DNA of 64,000 nucleotides from Salarias fasciatus (taxonomy: Eukaryota; Chordata; Actinopteri; Blenniiformes; Blenniidae). Position numbers and translations under genes: made by a program. Positions 34,591-47,394 of the stretch are shown here, piece after piece (positions within the stretch are counted from its first letter, which is position 1; each line of letters starts with the position of its first letter). Location: assembly GCF_902148845.1 (NCBI RefSeq), contig NW_021941230.1:11568783-11632782 (forward strand), read 5' to 3'. The notes under the pieces are model-generated. The model was given only the letters and a program-made list of their open reading frames with translations, made no database searches and was not told where the DNA came from.

Positions 34591-36271
34591 CCTCGCTTGG
34601 TGCTTTGTGCGTCCAGTTAAGCCTGAATCCTCTTGTTCTGGACTTGACCTGACTGAGACATCTACCATTTACACTATTTTGGTCGTGTAAATTGGTCTTT
34701 TAGGGATTAAAAATGCATTTAAATGAAATAAGTAAGTTCAGCCTTTCAGCACTGTATTTAAAAGGTCAAAGTTGTGCTATTCGGCCTCTTGAGTCTCATG
34801 AATGATGTGCAGATGTACTGCAAATCTAAAGTTTTTGTCCTCTGCTATGTCAGGATATTACATTAGTCCTCGGGTCCCGGGCGTCATGGTGAATCGCTAC
34901 AGCAGAACAGGAAGGATCTACTAACTTGGCGACGTGACGTCAAACTGCGAGCGCTCACAGGTGAGCTGTCCGTCACAGGAAGTGGCGCTATCAGTCAAAA
35001 TCTACACATTAATGGCTCGAATGCAGCTTTAAGAAGCAGGACAATGTTCCTTACAGCCCGAAAACCTCATCTAACAGTCATGTAAATACACAATCCCGTT
35101 GCCTTATATGGAGCAAAACTATTATTGATTCACCTTGATCTGAAAATACAAAATCACCTCACTGTTACTTTGAATCACCTTGTGTTTGTTGTTTTTGAGG
35201 GGCCGAGCCCTGTAGAGCGAGGACCCTATTGTATTTCTAGATGTTCTTATCATTCGACAGACAATGACAGAGTAATCATTCAGCTGAGAGCAGCTGTCCA
35301 TCAAACTCTGAGCAGTCAATGGCTGAAGCAGAGTTTCTTCCTCGTCTTCCTCCTTCAGCTTCAACACTAAACCTCTGATGTCTCAATAATGGTTAGTTTA
35401 TAGGTTTCATCACTTTTTCTGTTTTAATTGAATAAATGAGTAGGGGGTGAACTGGCTGTCAAAATAAGAGCCTGGAACCTCTTTAAAATAGCTTAATCAA
35501 ACCAGGACCGACAGCATGCACTGGGGCGGATTGCAGGAGAGTGTAAAGCAACGGGAATGAGGATCAGCACCTCATGGTCCGCGTCTGTAGGATCATCCAT
35601 ATAGCAAGAGTGAGTTTGTGAAAATACGTAAACTTTGGGATTTCAGCCAGAAAATCTCTCTCCAGAATGCATTGGAGCAGATGGGAGAAAATTCTGCAGT
35701 CTCCTAAAACGCATTTGGCGAGAGAAACATTTGAGATACTGAAAAAAAGAAAGCATCGTGAGAATTACAAGGACTGCAGCTACGTTTTGATGGATAATAT
35801 GTTCAGATTGAGCCAGAAATGGGCCTGTGGAAACTCTACTGCATTAATACTGTACATCACCACCTGAAGTACATGGCAACTTTGAATCAAACTGTGATGT
35901 TGTCACCAGAGTTGATAGCCTGTATCTTCAGCCTGCAGTTCACCATTCTGAACTATTCAGACGTCCGGATCAGTCGTAGCTTTGTGTTGTGGAGAATTAT
36001 CACCCGCCCATTGCTGACTGAGCTTCTGGTTGCTGGATCTTTCTGGATTTGTTTATTAGGGCGCATTTGGACAGAGGAGAATCTCCTGACAGTATTTTAT
36101 GAGAACGTTGGACCAGAAGAGGAAACCTCGAGAGCAGCGTTCATTGAGAAATGTAAGAACACTTGTTTTTAAGTGAGAGACTCCATAAGTTTCCATTGGT
36201 GTGATAATGGACAATTATGAAAATAATGACGTTCTGAACCCATGAATTTTCAGTTGTCAGGTTGCAGCAAG

Positions 36272-37088
36272 ATGAAGCCAATGATTATGGACCAGTTTGC
36301 GCCCATCAACCCATCGGCTTCTCTGTATGTGGGAGATCTGCATCCCAGCACCACAGAGATGATGCTTTATGAGGCCTTCAGCCAGGTGGGGCCCGTCATC
36401 TCCACCCGTGTGTTTAGACACCGCCTCACCCGCCACTCCCTCGGTTATGGTTTTATTAACTACCAAAACCGTGAAGATGGTAAGTTTTATCCATGCAAGC
36501 GCTAAAGGAGGCGCTGTGCCTCCAGAGTGTCTATCTTCATGTTTTCAATCTTAGTCATGTGTGATGCTGCATCTTGAGGGATGACCCTGTTAACAAGCTG
36601 TTTTTTTTTTGTCTTTTCTTGCTGTCTGTGTGTAGCTGAGCGAGCCCTAGAGGAGTTGGCCTTCACTAAGATCAACGGCCGGCCTGCGCGGTTAATGTGG
36701 TGCCACCATGACCCCTCCCTGAGAACTAGCGGAGCAGGAAATATCCTCATAAAAAATCTGGACAAGTCCATCGACAGCCTGGCCTTACTGGACACTTTCT
36801 AAGCATTTGGGACGGTGTTGTCCTGCAAAGTGAGTACGGGGGCCTTGCCCTGTTGACATGTAGAGCATTTACTTTGCATAACAGTCTTGAATGTTGTGGA
36901 GTCGATTGTATTTTTGAAAATGCATGATGCTTGTGAATGTTCCTGACTTGTGACTCTTCCTCTTTCTAGGTGGCCTGTGACGACAACAACATGTCCAAGG
37001 GTTACGGCTACGTGCATATTGAGAGCAAGGAGGCTGCTGAGAGTGCCACGAAGAGGCTGAACGGCATGCTTTTCAATGACCAACAAGT
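36272..37088 (+). pseudogene. PABPC-like gene, 5' half, copy 2
   Basis: Exons 36272-36479, 36636-36829 and 36970-37088; identical to copy 1 including the TAA (36799-36801) and the repeat junction after exon 3. The stop therefore predates the tandem duplication, or the copies have been homogenised. Confidence 0.82.
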
Positions 37089-37371
37089 GTAAGTGTGATT
37101 TCTGTTCCTCAAACTGCTCCCTCCTGCTATTACAAGTTATGAAGTCAGGTTTTGACACAATTGACTTTATGTTTCATGATGTTTTATTTAGGGATGTGCG
37201 ATACCACTTTTTTTCAGACCGATACCAAGTACGAGTACTTCATCTTCAGTACTCACCGATACCGATACTTGCATACCGATACTTTATATATATAAAATTT
37301 AAAATAATGCAATGACAGATTATTTTTGAAAATGAATTTTATTTCTAATAAAAAGGCAGCCCAGCCACTAT

Positions 37372-39381
37372 GTCAAATGAAACTGACACAAACATGTTTT
37401 TTCCTGCATTTTTTTGAACTGTCAGGTTCAAACTGCTGATCACACGAAGGTGTGAAAGGCTTCTCTTATCAGGTGAAGAAAGGAAGGAAGCTGAAGGCAG
37501 AACCACAGCTTACTGACTGAAATCCTGTTTGAGAACACAACTGTTTGTGAACATCAGTTTTCAGCCCACAGAAGAACATTGAGTCAAATCAGACTTTAAT
37601 CTGAGAGGATATCTGTAATTCTGTCATGGAAACACAACCGCCTCCTGACATATGACAGCAGCCTCCAACCAGATCTAATTATACAAGTCCGTTTCTGAGG
37701 AAATCACTTCTTGCTGAACATGGTGACAAAAGTTTCTCAACCTGGACAAAAATCGAAAGTTAAAACTCCAACATATAAAAGTCCAACAAACTGATGCAAA
37801 TACAACAAATACAATAATATAATAATGCAATAATTGTAATGTTTACAATTTATTTTAATCAGTGGATGACATTAGATTTATCCAACATGAGGAAAACCTT
37901 TTGACCGAAAATGACAAAAATTACAGTTTTTCTCCATTGGTTTGGCTCATTTCTTGACGCCAAAATTACATTTTCAAAACAACATGGACAAATCTCCAAA
38001 CTACCCTGTAACCGCTCACAACAGAATGGCATTTTTCATTCCTGTCATCACATTTAAAGCGACACTAAGGAACTTTTCAACCTTAATAAAACATTTTAAT
38101 ATCTTTTGTGATGATACATCGACTTACAACTAGTTAAATGACCCCTCTGTCACGGGCTGAGGGCGTCAGTATTGCTTTCACTTGGACTAAGCAACTGTGA
38201 GGAGGGTGGTAGGAACCCTGCACACTAAAAAAACTCCAAATGGGCGGACTGCTTTACGGCATGCGTCACATCATGATAAAACATTGTTTAGCCACCATTA
38301 GATTCATTACCTCGTCGTTATCCATCCTTCACACAGGCACTGGAAACAAATGTAGGCGAGTTCAGTCCGACAGCATGCCGCCGGCAGCAGCATTTTACGA
38401 CGCCACGCGCTAGACCTAATGGGAACTGTAGTATTCGGTCAGGCAAAACACTACCGCTTTTGTCCACTGGCACCGCCAAAATCAACGAAAACTGAAAGTT
38501 CCTTAGTGTTGCTTTAAAATGTCTTAGTACCTGTCTCAATGTCTCAGAAAATCTTTGCAAATGATTAAGCACAGTAAGGATAGATTTAGCACAATTCCCA
38601 AGTGAATAGGTCATGTCGATCTAAACTGATTGATCGATTCTCAGTCTAATGGTTGTTCTCTCCAAAACATATTGGCATGATTTCATTGTATCAGTCACCA
38701 CCTGCAAAATCATCTGTTCAGCTGTCAAAATTAGTCAAAAAAACACCTTCAATACCATGAATATCAGACATGGATGTGTTTGCATGAAGGTGAGGAGGAC
38801 AGTCAGGAGGGTGAGGAGGGAGACCAGTGAAGAAGTGAGCTGTGAAACTCCAGCTTCATTTACAGTACATTGGGCTTCATACAATTTTCCTTTTTGTTTT
38901 GTTACCTCCACCAAGGAGGTTATGTAATCACATTGGTTTGTTGGTTGCTTGGTTGGTTTGTGAGCAACATTACGGAAAAAGTTATAGAGGGATTGCAATG
39001 AAACTTTGTGGAAAGGAGGGTCTTGGGCTAACTTAGAATCCATTAAATTTTGGTGACGATCCAGATCACTGTCTGGATCTAGGAATTTTTTTAAAGGATT
39101 CTTTATCATTGAGAGACAGGGCAGTCTTTCACATAGTTGGGCATAACTCAACAATAAATGAGAAGGGGGCTTAGCAAAAAACTACAGTAAGTTTCTTCAA
39201 GGACTCTAAGAGAGATCAGCTGCTGATCCAGATCACGGAAGTATTCCGGATACCAGGATCCAGAACAGACAAAAATAGGGGGATTCTGGAGTGTCAGTCA
39301 CTGTGAGGAAACACACTGAGATATGAACGTGCAACAAACAGCTTTCTCCCACACATTGTTTGTGTTGGGGAGAAATAAAAT
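37372..39381 (+). repeat. 4.95-kb tandem unit, partial copy 3 with a MITE insertion
   Basis: Matches copies 1 and 2 until about 39381, equivalent to 33971 in copy 2, then diverges. It contains a MITE at 38058-38513 absent from both other copies. At the informative sites it agrees sometimes with copy 1 and sometimes with copy 2. Confidence 0.88.
38058..38513. mobile_element. TTAA-flanked MITE, family 3
   Basis: Ends AGCGACACTAAGGAACTTTT and AAAGTTCCTTAGTGTTGCT, flanked by TTAA at 38054-38057 and 38514-38517. The empty site ACATTTAAAATGTC is preserved in tandem copies 1 (near 28157) and 2 (near 33107), so insertion point and duplication are proven. 456 bp, non-coding. Confidence 0.88.
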
Positions 39382-39499
39382 GTTTTTTTTGTTTTTTTTT
39401 TAATCACATATGGTGTTCTTATTGTTGTTGGTGACTGATTTGAGCTGTGGCGGAGGTCTGCACCTGTGCCTCTCTGAGTGTAAAATTCTAGTTTTTTTG

Positions 39500-40165
39500 T
39501 TTTTGTTTCTTTGTTTTTATTTTACAGCATATTGAACTCCGATGGATGGAAGTTGCTTTGTGTGTAAATAAAAATTATAACAGTTTCCTTGGAGGTATGA
39601 GAGCGATGTGTGAATCAGAACTTGAAGGTTCTTCTTACTGTAAAATGCTTTTTGTCTTCATTTTCTTATACACATTTTCTGTTAGCTAAAAAACCCAAAG
39701 AAGAAAATAAAAACTATCACAGTCACCATGATGACTGAAGGACTGGGCCCAGACAGAAAGGTAGATGAGGAATATTTCAATGGTCCTTTGCCCTTAAAGA
39801 CAAAACATCTAAACATTTTGACTGTCAGTGCTCACACAATGTCAAAAGGACAAAGCATTTTGAGGGCATTGACCATTTGTTTGAGAAAGAAATTTAGTTT
39901 TTCCACCTGAGTGAGCTGTTTTGGCAGAGATCTGATCTCTGACAGGTGAACTGTGGTTCTGCTGAACTGTCCAGGTTGTTTTTGGCAAGAGAACCAAGAG
40001 AACTGAGAACGTCCGGTCTGTTTTGAGAAATGAGGCAAAGCTGTTGAGAAGGATCTTTACATTTTGGAGGCTCTGACTGTTTATATGGGAAAGAAATGTA
40101 GCTTTGAAACATGTGTGAACAGTTTTGAGAGAGAGATGAGCTTTTGCAAGTGAACTATGGTGTTG
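39500..40165. other. Non-coding sequence shared with SRCR-gene introns
   Basis: TTATTTTACAGCATATTGAA and CGATGGATGGAAGTT correspond to the stretch near 55255-55295. Internal half-repeats around 39840-40150 (TTTGAGAAAGAAATTTAG; ATGGGAAAGAAATGTAG) suggest an old duplication. No gene seen. Confidence 0.45.
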
Positions 40166-40389
40166 AGCTGAACTTAGGGCTGGGCGATATGGCAAAAAAA
40201 AAATGATCACGATTTTTTGTTTCATATCATTCAATCTCGATTATAATCACGATATGTTATATTGTTTTTAAACCAGTTTTAAAGCATCTGCACTGAAAAC
40301 TAGAACTATAGAACAGTTTCACATTTTATTAACAAACCAAGTAAATAGCAATGCAAATTAAATAATATGAATGTAGCAGCATAGAGGTG

Positions 40390-41480
40390 TCTGCTCTATG
40401 TGCTGCATGCAGGCCAGGGCTGATTGGCTACCGATGAGCTGGCCCAGTATAAAGCCGAGCTCCTCCCTCCAATCTTTTTTTGCGCCCCTGCGGCTGACGT
40501 GTCATTTCTGGGTCAGAGGTCGCTGACTGACAGGGTGCTGCCTGTGTGCTGCTGCAGGTGTGGCTTTGGGTACTGCTCCATTGTTTGGCCGTGGTGAGGT
40601 GCTGCTGGCTGGAGTCCTCACGCCCTACCTTAGTGTTTGTGTTCTCCCCGCTGTGAAAGGTGCTCCGGTGATCTGTTCTGAGGCCATTCCTGCCTTGTCT
40701 CCAGTGTGCCTTGTCTCCAGTGTGCCTTGTTTCCAGTGTGCCTTGTCTCCAGTGTGCCTCGTCTCCGAGCCTGCTGGTTGGGAGCCCTTCATCCCAAGCT
40801 CCTCTGTATCACGGCAGCAGCCGTGAGGCTACTGTGGGCCAGCGGCTCCTTTATTTACTGGGTGGAACGAACCTCCAGTTTGGAGCGTTGGCTGGGACAG
40901 CTGGCTGGGCACGCTCTTCATTTGGGGGTTGTCCCCCCCCCCCCAGCATGAACGAATGAGTGAATGTGTGTGCGTGTGTGTGTGTGCGTAAAGGTGCGGG
41001 TTGCATTTTATTGTGTCAGCAGCGTGTTTATTTCTATTTTTTTTGTTGTTAATTGGGTTTGTTTCACTTGTTAGCCCGTAAGTGTTTTTATTTTCCTTCC
41101 CCCTTCAGCGGCTGGAGGTCGGTGGTGGCGAGCGGGTGCCTGGAAGGTGGCATCCTTTGTCGTTTGCTGTGTGCGGTGGTGGTTTGCTTCACTGGGTGTG
41201 GTTTGATTTGCTTTATTTTTGTTTAATGGATTGCTCCTCTCGGCATTCATTAGCTTATGCCCATCCACTAGGCCTCAGCCGAGAGTAAATCCCCCCCCCC
41301 TTCTCCCCTGGGTTTGGTGTGAGTTTTAAAGTGTTGTGCGATGTACTTTTAACATTTATGTTTGAATAAAAATTGTTTTTTTGAGTTGGAACCACGTCTC
41401 TGTTGTCAGTGGGCAACGAACCTGTGTGCCTTCAGTATTCAATTCCCTGGGTGAAAGTCCCAGGGTGGCGTTGTCGGGTC
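40390..41480 (+). mobile_element. Probable solo LTR nested in the hAT-like element
   Basis: A GC-richer block with TATA-like CAGTATAAAGCCGAGC near 40446, an AATAAA near 41364, and a terminus CCCAGGGTGGCGTTGTCGGG typical of fish LTRs. Repeated CTTGTCTCCAGTGTGC units lie at about 40695-40770. Boundaries are approximate and no target duplication was confirmed. Confidence 0.4.
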
Positions 41481-42238
41481 GTAACCATTGATACTTCTCC
41501 TTCCATCCTAACTGAACTAGTATTATTCCTCGCCGCGCCACATAAACATAGAAAAATATAAGAACAATCTCACTTAACAGTGCAGTAAATGGAAAAAAAA
41601 ATCTAGGACCAAGATAATAAAATCTTGCGATGCACCGTTTTTTCAGTAAAAGAGAAGAACTGAACAATCGTTAGTTAAAGTGTGACAGTTTAGAGCCCTG
41701 AGGATTTTTGTTGCTATGAAAGATTAAAAAACTACAGAAACCCTCTGGGGATATTGAAGGTGATTTAGAATGTAAACATTATTTTGAAGTTATGATGCTA
41801 AATATGCTGCTGCCATTATTAATGCTTGAGTCAAATGTACAACATTTAAATAATCTAGATTGGACAGATTAGATTTAAAATGTAACAGTACAAAACTACA
41901 ATAATAAAAAAAAATAGACCAAATTAATCGTTTTTCTCCTCTCAGAATGTTGCTCGTATTGTGCAGTGGCCTGAAAAGACGACACTGGCTACATTTACGT
42001 GCAGTCAATATTCGTGTTAAGATAAATATTCTGGTTTCTGAAACATTTGGAATAAACTCAGGGAGATCCTCATTCAGACCACAGCCACAGACGACGCCAT
42101 GACTGCATTTGCACTTCCTGCCACTAGGTGTGCTGTTTGCATGTTCAACCTTATTTTACACAGACACCACAGAGGAAGAAGTTCGATGCAGGCGCTGCAG
42201 GCTCTCTGCATGTTGTTAGAAGAAGAGTGTCACGGCCC

Positions 42239-42630
42239 GAACGCACTGGACGCGGAAGCGCCGCGCGCGGTAGCGCCGCGCATGGCGCTTCTGATCGGCT
42301 CCCATGTTAACCTATCTGACCGGCCGCACCGAACGCGCAGTGGAGCGCCGCGCGCGCCGCGGCTCGCGCTCTGCAGCGCGCCCGCTCCGCTTCGTTCTAT
42401 TTTTCACGCGAGTCGCGAGCGCCGGGAGCGCCATATGTCAAGCTGGATCAAGCAGATCGGACCAGACAGGAAGTCGGAAACAGAAAAGGCAAGAGAATCC
42501 GGTCAATTTTCAAAATATAACAAATTAAATGACGATTAGTTACGGACGGTGTTGCTCGTCCGTCTATAATTTGTCACTTGGGTCTAATCACAAGACAGAT
42601 CATGGACACACAAACAGACATGTCCGCACC

Positions 42631-42673
<43 letters not shown>

Positions 42674-42933
42674 CGACAGACATTCACGTGATGCAGAAAA
42701 AAAGAGGACAGGAGGAGATAGAAAATGTCTCTCCACAGGTCACCAAAACACACACATCCATACTGGCAGAGCGAGACAGGGGGAACAGGGAACAAACGTG
42801 AAAACCGAGAGCTGACGGAGCCAGCCGAGTGCAGCCGATGTGTGACCAGCGCGGAGAGCGCAGGCAGCAGATACGCCTCCAGTGCGAACAGCCGCGCCGG
42901 CGCCTCCGCTACGCTTCCGCGTCCAGTGCGTTC
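42239..42933. mobile_element. GC-rich non-autonomous element with inverted ends
   Basis: GAACGCACTGGACGCGGAAGCG at the left is inverted as CGCTTCCGCGTCCAGTGCGTT at the right. A (CA)n tract lies at 42635-42671. Very CpG-rich compared with its surroundings; no coding domain. Confidence 0.55.
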
Positions 42934-43429
42934 CCGGCGTTAGCGGCAAGACGTGGTGATCTGTTCAATGATGCGAGGCATCGTTTTTTCAGTAAAAGAG
43001 AAGAACTGAACGATCGTTAGGCAAACTGTATCACCAGTAGTTCCTGGACTCAAAAGACCAGATTCCTTGCGGATCGCTGTGTTAGCAGCGGTGTGCTAGC
43101 AGCGGTGCGGGTGGAGCAGCCTTTCCTGTCACCAGCAGCCTCATCTTCAGAGGATAACTCCGACGCTGACTTCATCTGCTTCGCTGCCCTCGGCTCCACG
43201 TTCAGCTCCATCTCTGTTTACTTCTCAGACAACTTACAGGCGGATGTTCAGCAGGAAAAAGTCGACTGTGATTGGCTGTGGTCACGCACATTTCTGCCAT
43301 GTCTGATCGAGTAAATGTGGTCACAGCTGATCACCGTGATCGACGGGAAATTAATCGTGATCACCAATCACGATCATACAATCGCCCAGGCCTAGCTGAA
43401 CTATAAGACTATTTTGCCAAATGATCTTC

Positions 43430-43500
43430 GAGTTTTGAAAATGTAATTTCAGTTTCAAGAAATGAGCCAAACCAATGGAGAAAAACTGTAAACAAAACAG
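43430..43500 (-). repeat. Inverted short copy of the tandem-unit segment at 28020
   Basis: AATGAGCCAAACCAATGGAG followed by AAAAACTGTAA is the reverse complement of sequence near 28025-28055. Confidence 0.55.
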
Positions 43501-43587
43501 AACTGATAATTCGATTTGATCCAGATTCACTACAGTTGTTTTGCTTCCCTCTTGTGGTCAAACCTGGTCATTACATATTTACTTTAC

Positions 43588-43739
43588 GGGAGCGTAACGC
43601 GCGCTTCCGACGTGGGCCCCCAGCAGGAGGTCCACTTGCACCCCCAGTGGGAACCTCAGGCGCCCGCATTGTGGGCACCACATTGGGCCCCATTATGAGC
43701 CCTGTGGGCAGCCCCAGCACGATCCTCAGGTCATTATGA
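43588..43739 (+). pseudogene. Detached copy of the PABP-like C-terminal tail
   Basis: Matches 22389-22540: an open frame E-R-N-A-R-F-R-R-G-P-P-A-G-G to S-P-S-T-I-L-R-S-L and stop. The preceding RRMs and 8-residue repeats are absent; the duplication starts exactly here. Confidence 0.65.
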
Positions 43740-44940
43740 ACATAGGGAAGGAAGGAAAGAAAGAAAAAAGAAATTCAGCACTGAAGAAGCAAAACTTCTG
43801 ATAACATTGATAAAATCATTGACATCTGAATTACAAACAAAGAGTGAAGGAAAGAAACAAGAAAAATTATTATCATTGTGAACGCAGAGGGAAGGAAGAA
43901 AAACAAGAAAAAAAAAATGAAGCATTGAAAACGCAAAACCTCTGAAAACATTGGTGAAATGAATGATATCTTCATTACAAACAGAGGGAAGGAAAAAAAG
44001 AAGCATTGAAAAGGAAAATGGAAAAAAATGACTCTCTTAAAAACATTAAAGAAAATAAACATTTTAAAGCATCAAACAAATGTTGAAGAATCTGTCTTTG
44101 ATAGATGTAGTTTACATGATGGAACAGGAGGAAAATGAACTTCAGTCTGACTCCTTCAGTACTTTTGCATCATTCCTGATTGGAACTTTAAGTTTTGGCT
44201 CATTTAAAATCAACCAACTTCTGACACATGAAGCAGTGATTGAATTATGGACAACAGTGTTTTCATGTGTCACAACAGTCATGCAGACATCAATTGTTCT
44301 ACCATCTTCTACACTCGTTACCAATTCACCATTATCCACAAAAGAAACAAAACTCATTGTCATTATTAAACGCAATAATCACCATTCCTGATGTCTCTTT
44401 TTAAACTGAATTATGTTTGATATTTGCTTGATCTCCACACATAATTTGTTCCACAGTTTTACTCCATAGATTGTAATGTGGAAACTAGTCCGTCCATCTC
44501 TATCTGAATAGTTTTGAGCTCCAAAAGGTCAACGAATTTTAAAGTTTTACTTTGTAAAAGTAGTTGATTATTCTGTGTTTAGGTTTCCTCTGTTCTGACT
44601 CATCTGTTGTGATGTCCATGGTCTATCTTAATGTTTCTGTTGTTGCAAATATTAAAAACTGAGAGGCATCAGATATCAATTCTTAACAGTCCACTCACTG
44701 TGATATTGTCAGTGACATTCGCTCAGACTGAAGTTAAACATGGAGTTCAACAGCAACCTTTGTTTGTTACCTCCAGAGTAAACTGTTGTGATTCCCTGTG
44801 ATCAGGGTGTCCAAACAACTGCCTGAAAAGTCTTCAGTTGATTCAGAATGGGCATGTTTACATGGGCCCAAAAATCCCCTATCATCAAATTGTCAGGTGA
44901 AGCGGATTGTAAATGTGTCGTATAAACACCTGAGTGAGTC
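43740..44940. other. Non-coding part of the duplicated segment
   Basis: Paralog of 22541-23740. Purine-rich imperfect repeats at 43740-44060; the rest is AT-rich with no gene recognised. Confidence 0.65.
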
Positions 44941-44944
44941 CGGT

Positions 44945-47390
44945 GAAGCGGACTGGCGATGGTGGCAAAGTCTTTCACGAAGCGTTGGTAATACGACGCC
45001 AGCCGCAGGAAGCTTCGTAGTTCACTGATATTAGTCTTCCTCGGCCAGCGCCGGGCGGCATCCACCTTGTCGGGGCTGGTAACCATGCCCTTAGCGCTGA
45101 CGATGTGCCCCAGGAACTCTGTCTCTCGGCTCAGCAGATGGCACTTCCCCGGGTGCAGTCTCAGCCCCACCCGGCGGATGTGCTCGAAGACCTCTTTTAG
45201 GTTGGCGAGGGCCCCGTTGAAGCTGTCGGTGTGCACCAGCAGGTCGTCCAGGTACACCATGCAGCGCTCCCGGGGGACGGCAGCCAGCACACTCTCTATG
45301 AGCCGCTCGAACGGCGCTGGTGCATTGCAGAGCCCGAATGGCATGACCCGGAACTGCCACAGCCCCTGGCCGAATGTGAATGCAGTCTTGGGCCTCGCTT
45401 CCGGGGCTAGCTCCACTTGCCAGTAGCCGCTGCGCACATCAAGGGAACTGAACCAGCTGGAGCCAGAGATGTAGTCAAAGGCGTCATCGATGTGGGGCAG
45501 CGAGTACGAGTCTTTGTCACGCTGTTCAGACACCGGTAGTCCACACAGAACCGCCATCCCCCGCCTTTTCTCTTTACCAACTTGACTGGCGCGGCCCAGG
45601 GGCTGTCGGAGGGCTCGATTATTCCGGCATCCAGCATCTCGCTTGTCATTTCTTCGGCTGCCTGCCGCTTGGTGAGCGCGAGCCAGTGGGGACGCAGACG
45701 GATGGGTGTGGCGTCTCCGGTCTGGATGTGGTGTTGGACGAGGGAGGTCTGCCGGCAGTCTTTGACTGGCCGCGAAGATGCCTTTATGCCCCTCCAGGAG
45801 CCTTCAGCTGCTGCTGTTGGAGAGGAGTCAGCCCGGCACTGCTACGCTGCCACAGATCTTTAATCACTTCGGTGGTCTCAGTGGAAGCATCGGCCAGCGG
45901 CAGTGAAGAAGCTGCCGGCATGGTGGAACTCGTCACAGATAGGCTGCAGGGGGGCGTGGCTTTGGCGGGATGCTGCCTCTGGTCTGCAGACGTTATTGAA
46001 AACAGCTTCTGCTCTTTAGAGTGGGCGGAGCTCTGCTCTAGCTCTGTAAAGGTAATTGGTGCCTGCTCTTTAGAATGGGCGAAGTTGTCGTCTCGCCCAG
46101 CGGCAGCAGCTAAGGATTGTGTCTGCTTTTTAGCAGCGGAATGCCAGTCTCCCTCCACGGCGGTGGAGTCATCTCTCTGCCCTCTCATGCTGTGCTTTTC
46201 TTGGCCTGGCTGAAGCTGGAAGATGTGGGACCCCAGGAGCATGTTACCTCTCTCGACATTGATCCACACCCTCCAGCGGCTCAGCAGGTCCAAGCCGATG
46301 ATGCAGGGGGCCTGGATATTAGCGAGCTAGCATTCGTGTTTCACCTCACGGTCACCGGCACGGAAGGTCAGCTGCTTCTTCCCATCCATACCGATCTTTT
46401 CGCTGGAGACAGTCATCAGCTTAATGTCGGTGGCGGCCCAGTCTGCGGAGGGCCGGCCTGTTGTGCCGGGGAGGGGGCCGGGGCGTACCAACAAGATGGT
46501 TGACCCAGTGTCTACCAGGGCGTAGGAGTTTTGGTTATCGATGTGGCAGGACAGGTACAGCTCCTTGGCATGGCCGCACTGTCCCATCAGCGTGCACTGT
46601 CCTTGGCGAGGGAGTCGAGTTTGGAGCGGCGGTTCCCTCACAGCGCCGCCCCTTTCTCGTTTCTGGGAGCTCGGTCTCTCGGAGCGAGCGCCGGGCAGTT
46701 TCGTGCGACGTGGCCAGGCTCATGGCACCTGTAGCATCGGTCGGGGGAGCGGCTTGGGCTGCGGCGCGGCAGACTGAGCGGCTTGGTCTCCCGCTCCTCT
46801 TCTCAATCCGGCCTGCACTCAGCCATCCTGACGTGCGGCTTGAGAGCAGGGGTCTTTGGGGGAGCTCGCTGGCCAGAACGTGAGCGTGCGTTCCGCTCTC
46901 TCGGCTTCTCGCAGTGCTTCGCTGAGTGTCTGTGGCGAAGCGAGGCAGACATGTTGCCGGAGTCTTTCTGGCGTAAGACCCCGCATAAAGGCGTGGAGGG
47001 CCAGCTCTGCTTGAATAGTTGCTTCGAAGTGGGGGTAACCCTGCTGTGTGTGTAGCTGCACATCAGCGGCGAATGTCCCCAGCCTCCTTCCTTCTCAGTG
47101 GCGGCGACCCATCAGCTGCTCTTGGTTGTCATCAGCGGATAGTCTCTCCCCGAATCTTCTTCCCAGGGCGACGGTTTGGGCCCGTAGATCTTGCCGCTGT
47201 GCCGGGTTGAGATCCAGCAGCACCCAAGCCGCCTTCTAAGGCAAGGATGAAGTTCATCGGTGCTTCTGTCGTGTTCCAGCCATTTTGTTGTGCCGCTAGC
47301 TCTGTCTGAGCTAAGTTCAGGGCGAGCTCCCTCTCTCCGTCATACTTCGGCAGCTTGACAGGTGTTCTTTGCTTGACGGCCGCTTCAGGA
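44945..47390 (-). mobile_element. Ty3/Gypsy gag-pol fossil, copy 2 (longer)
   Basis: Reading antisense from 47390: gag region, a CCHC knuckle C-Y-R-C-H-E-P-G-H-V-A-R-N-C near 46740-46695, an aspartic protease with A-L-V-D-T-G-S-T near 46525-46500, then RT with V-Y-L-D-D-L-L-V-H near 45265-45235. RT is truncated after L-R-S-F-L-R-L-A-S-Y-Y; RNase H, integrase and LTRs are not seen. Broken. The RT part recurs at 23745-24356. Confidence 0.85.
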
Positions 47391-47394
47391 TCGA

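Larger units (their letters stand above)
32422..37371 (+). repeat. 4.95-kb tandem unit, copy 2
   Basis: Same content as copy 1 at a constant offset of 4950 (4949 before a one-base indel near 33010). All open frames after about 34100 translate identically in the two copies. Confidence 0.9.
40175..43394. mobile_element. hAT-like element with 8-bp target duplication, composite
   Basis: Inverted ends TAGGGCTGGGCGAT and ATCGCCCAGGCCTA are flanked by GCTGAACT at 40167-40174 and 43395-43402. Eight-base duplications and this terminus fit the hAT superfamily. No transposase is seen. The interior is a mosaic holding a likely solo LTR (about 40390-41480) and a GC-rich inverted-repeat element (42239-42933). 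Confidence 0.82.
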
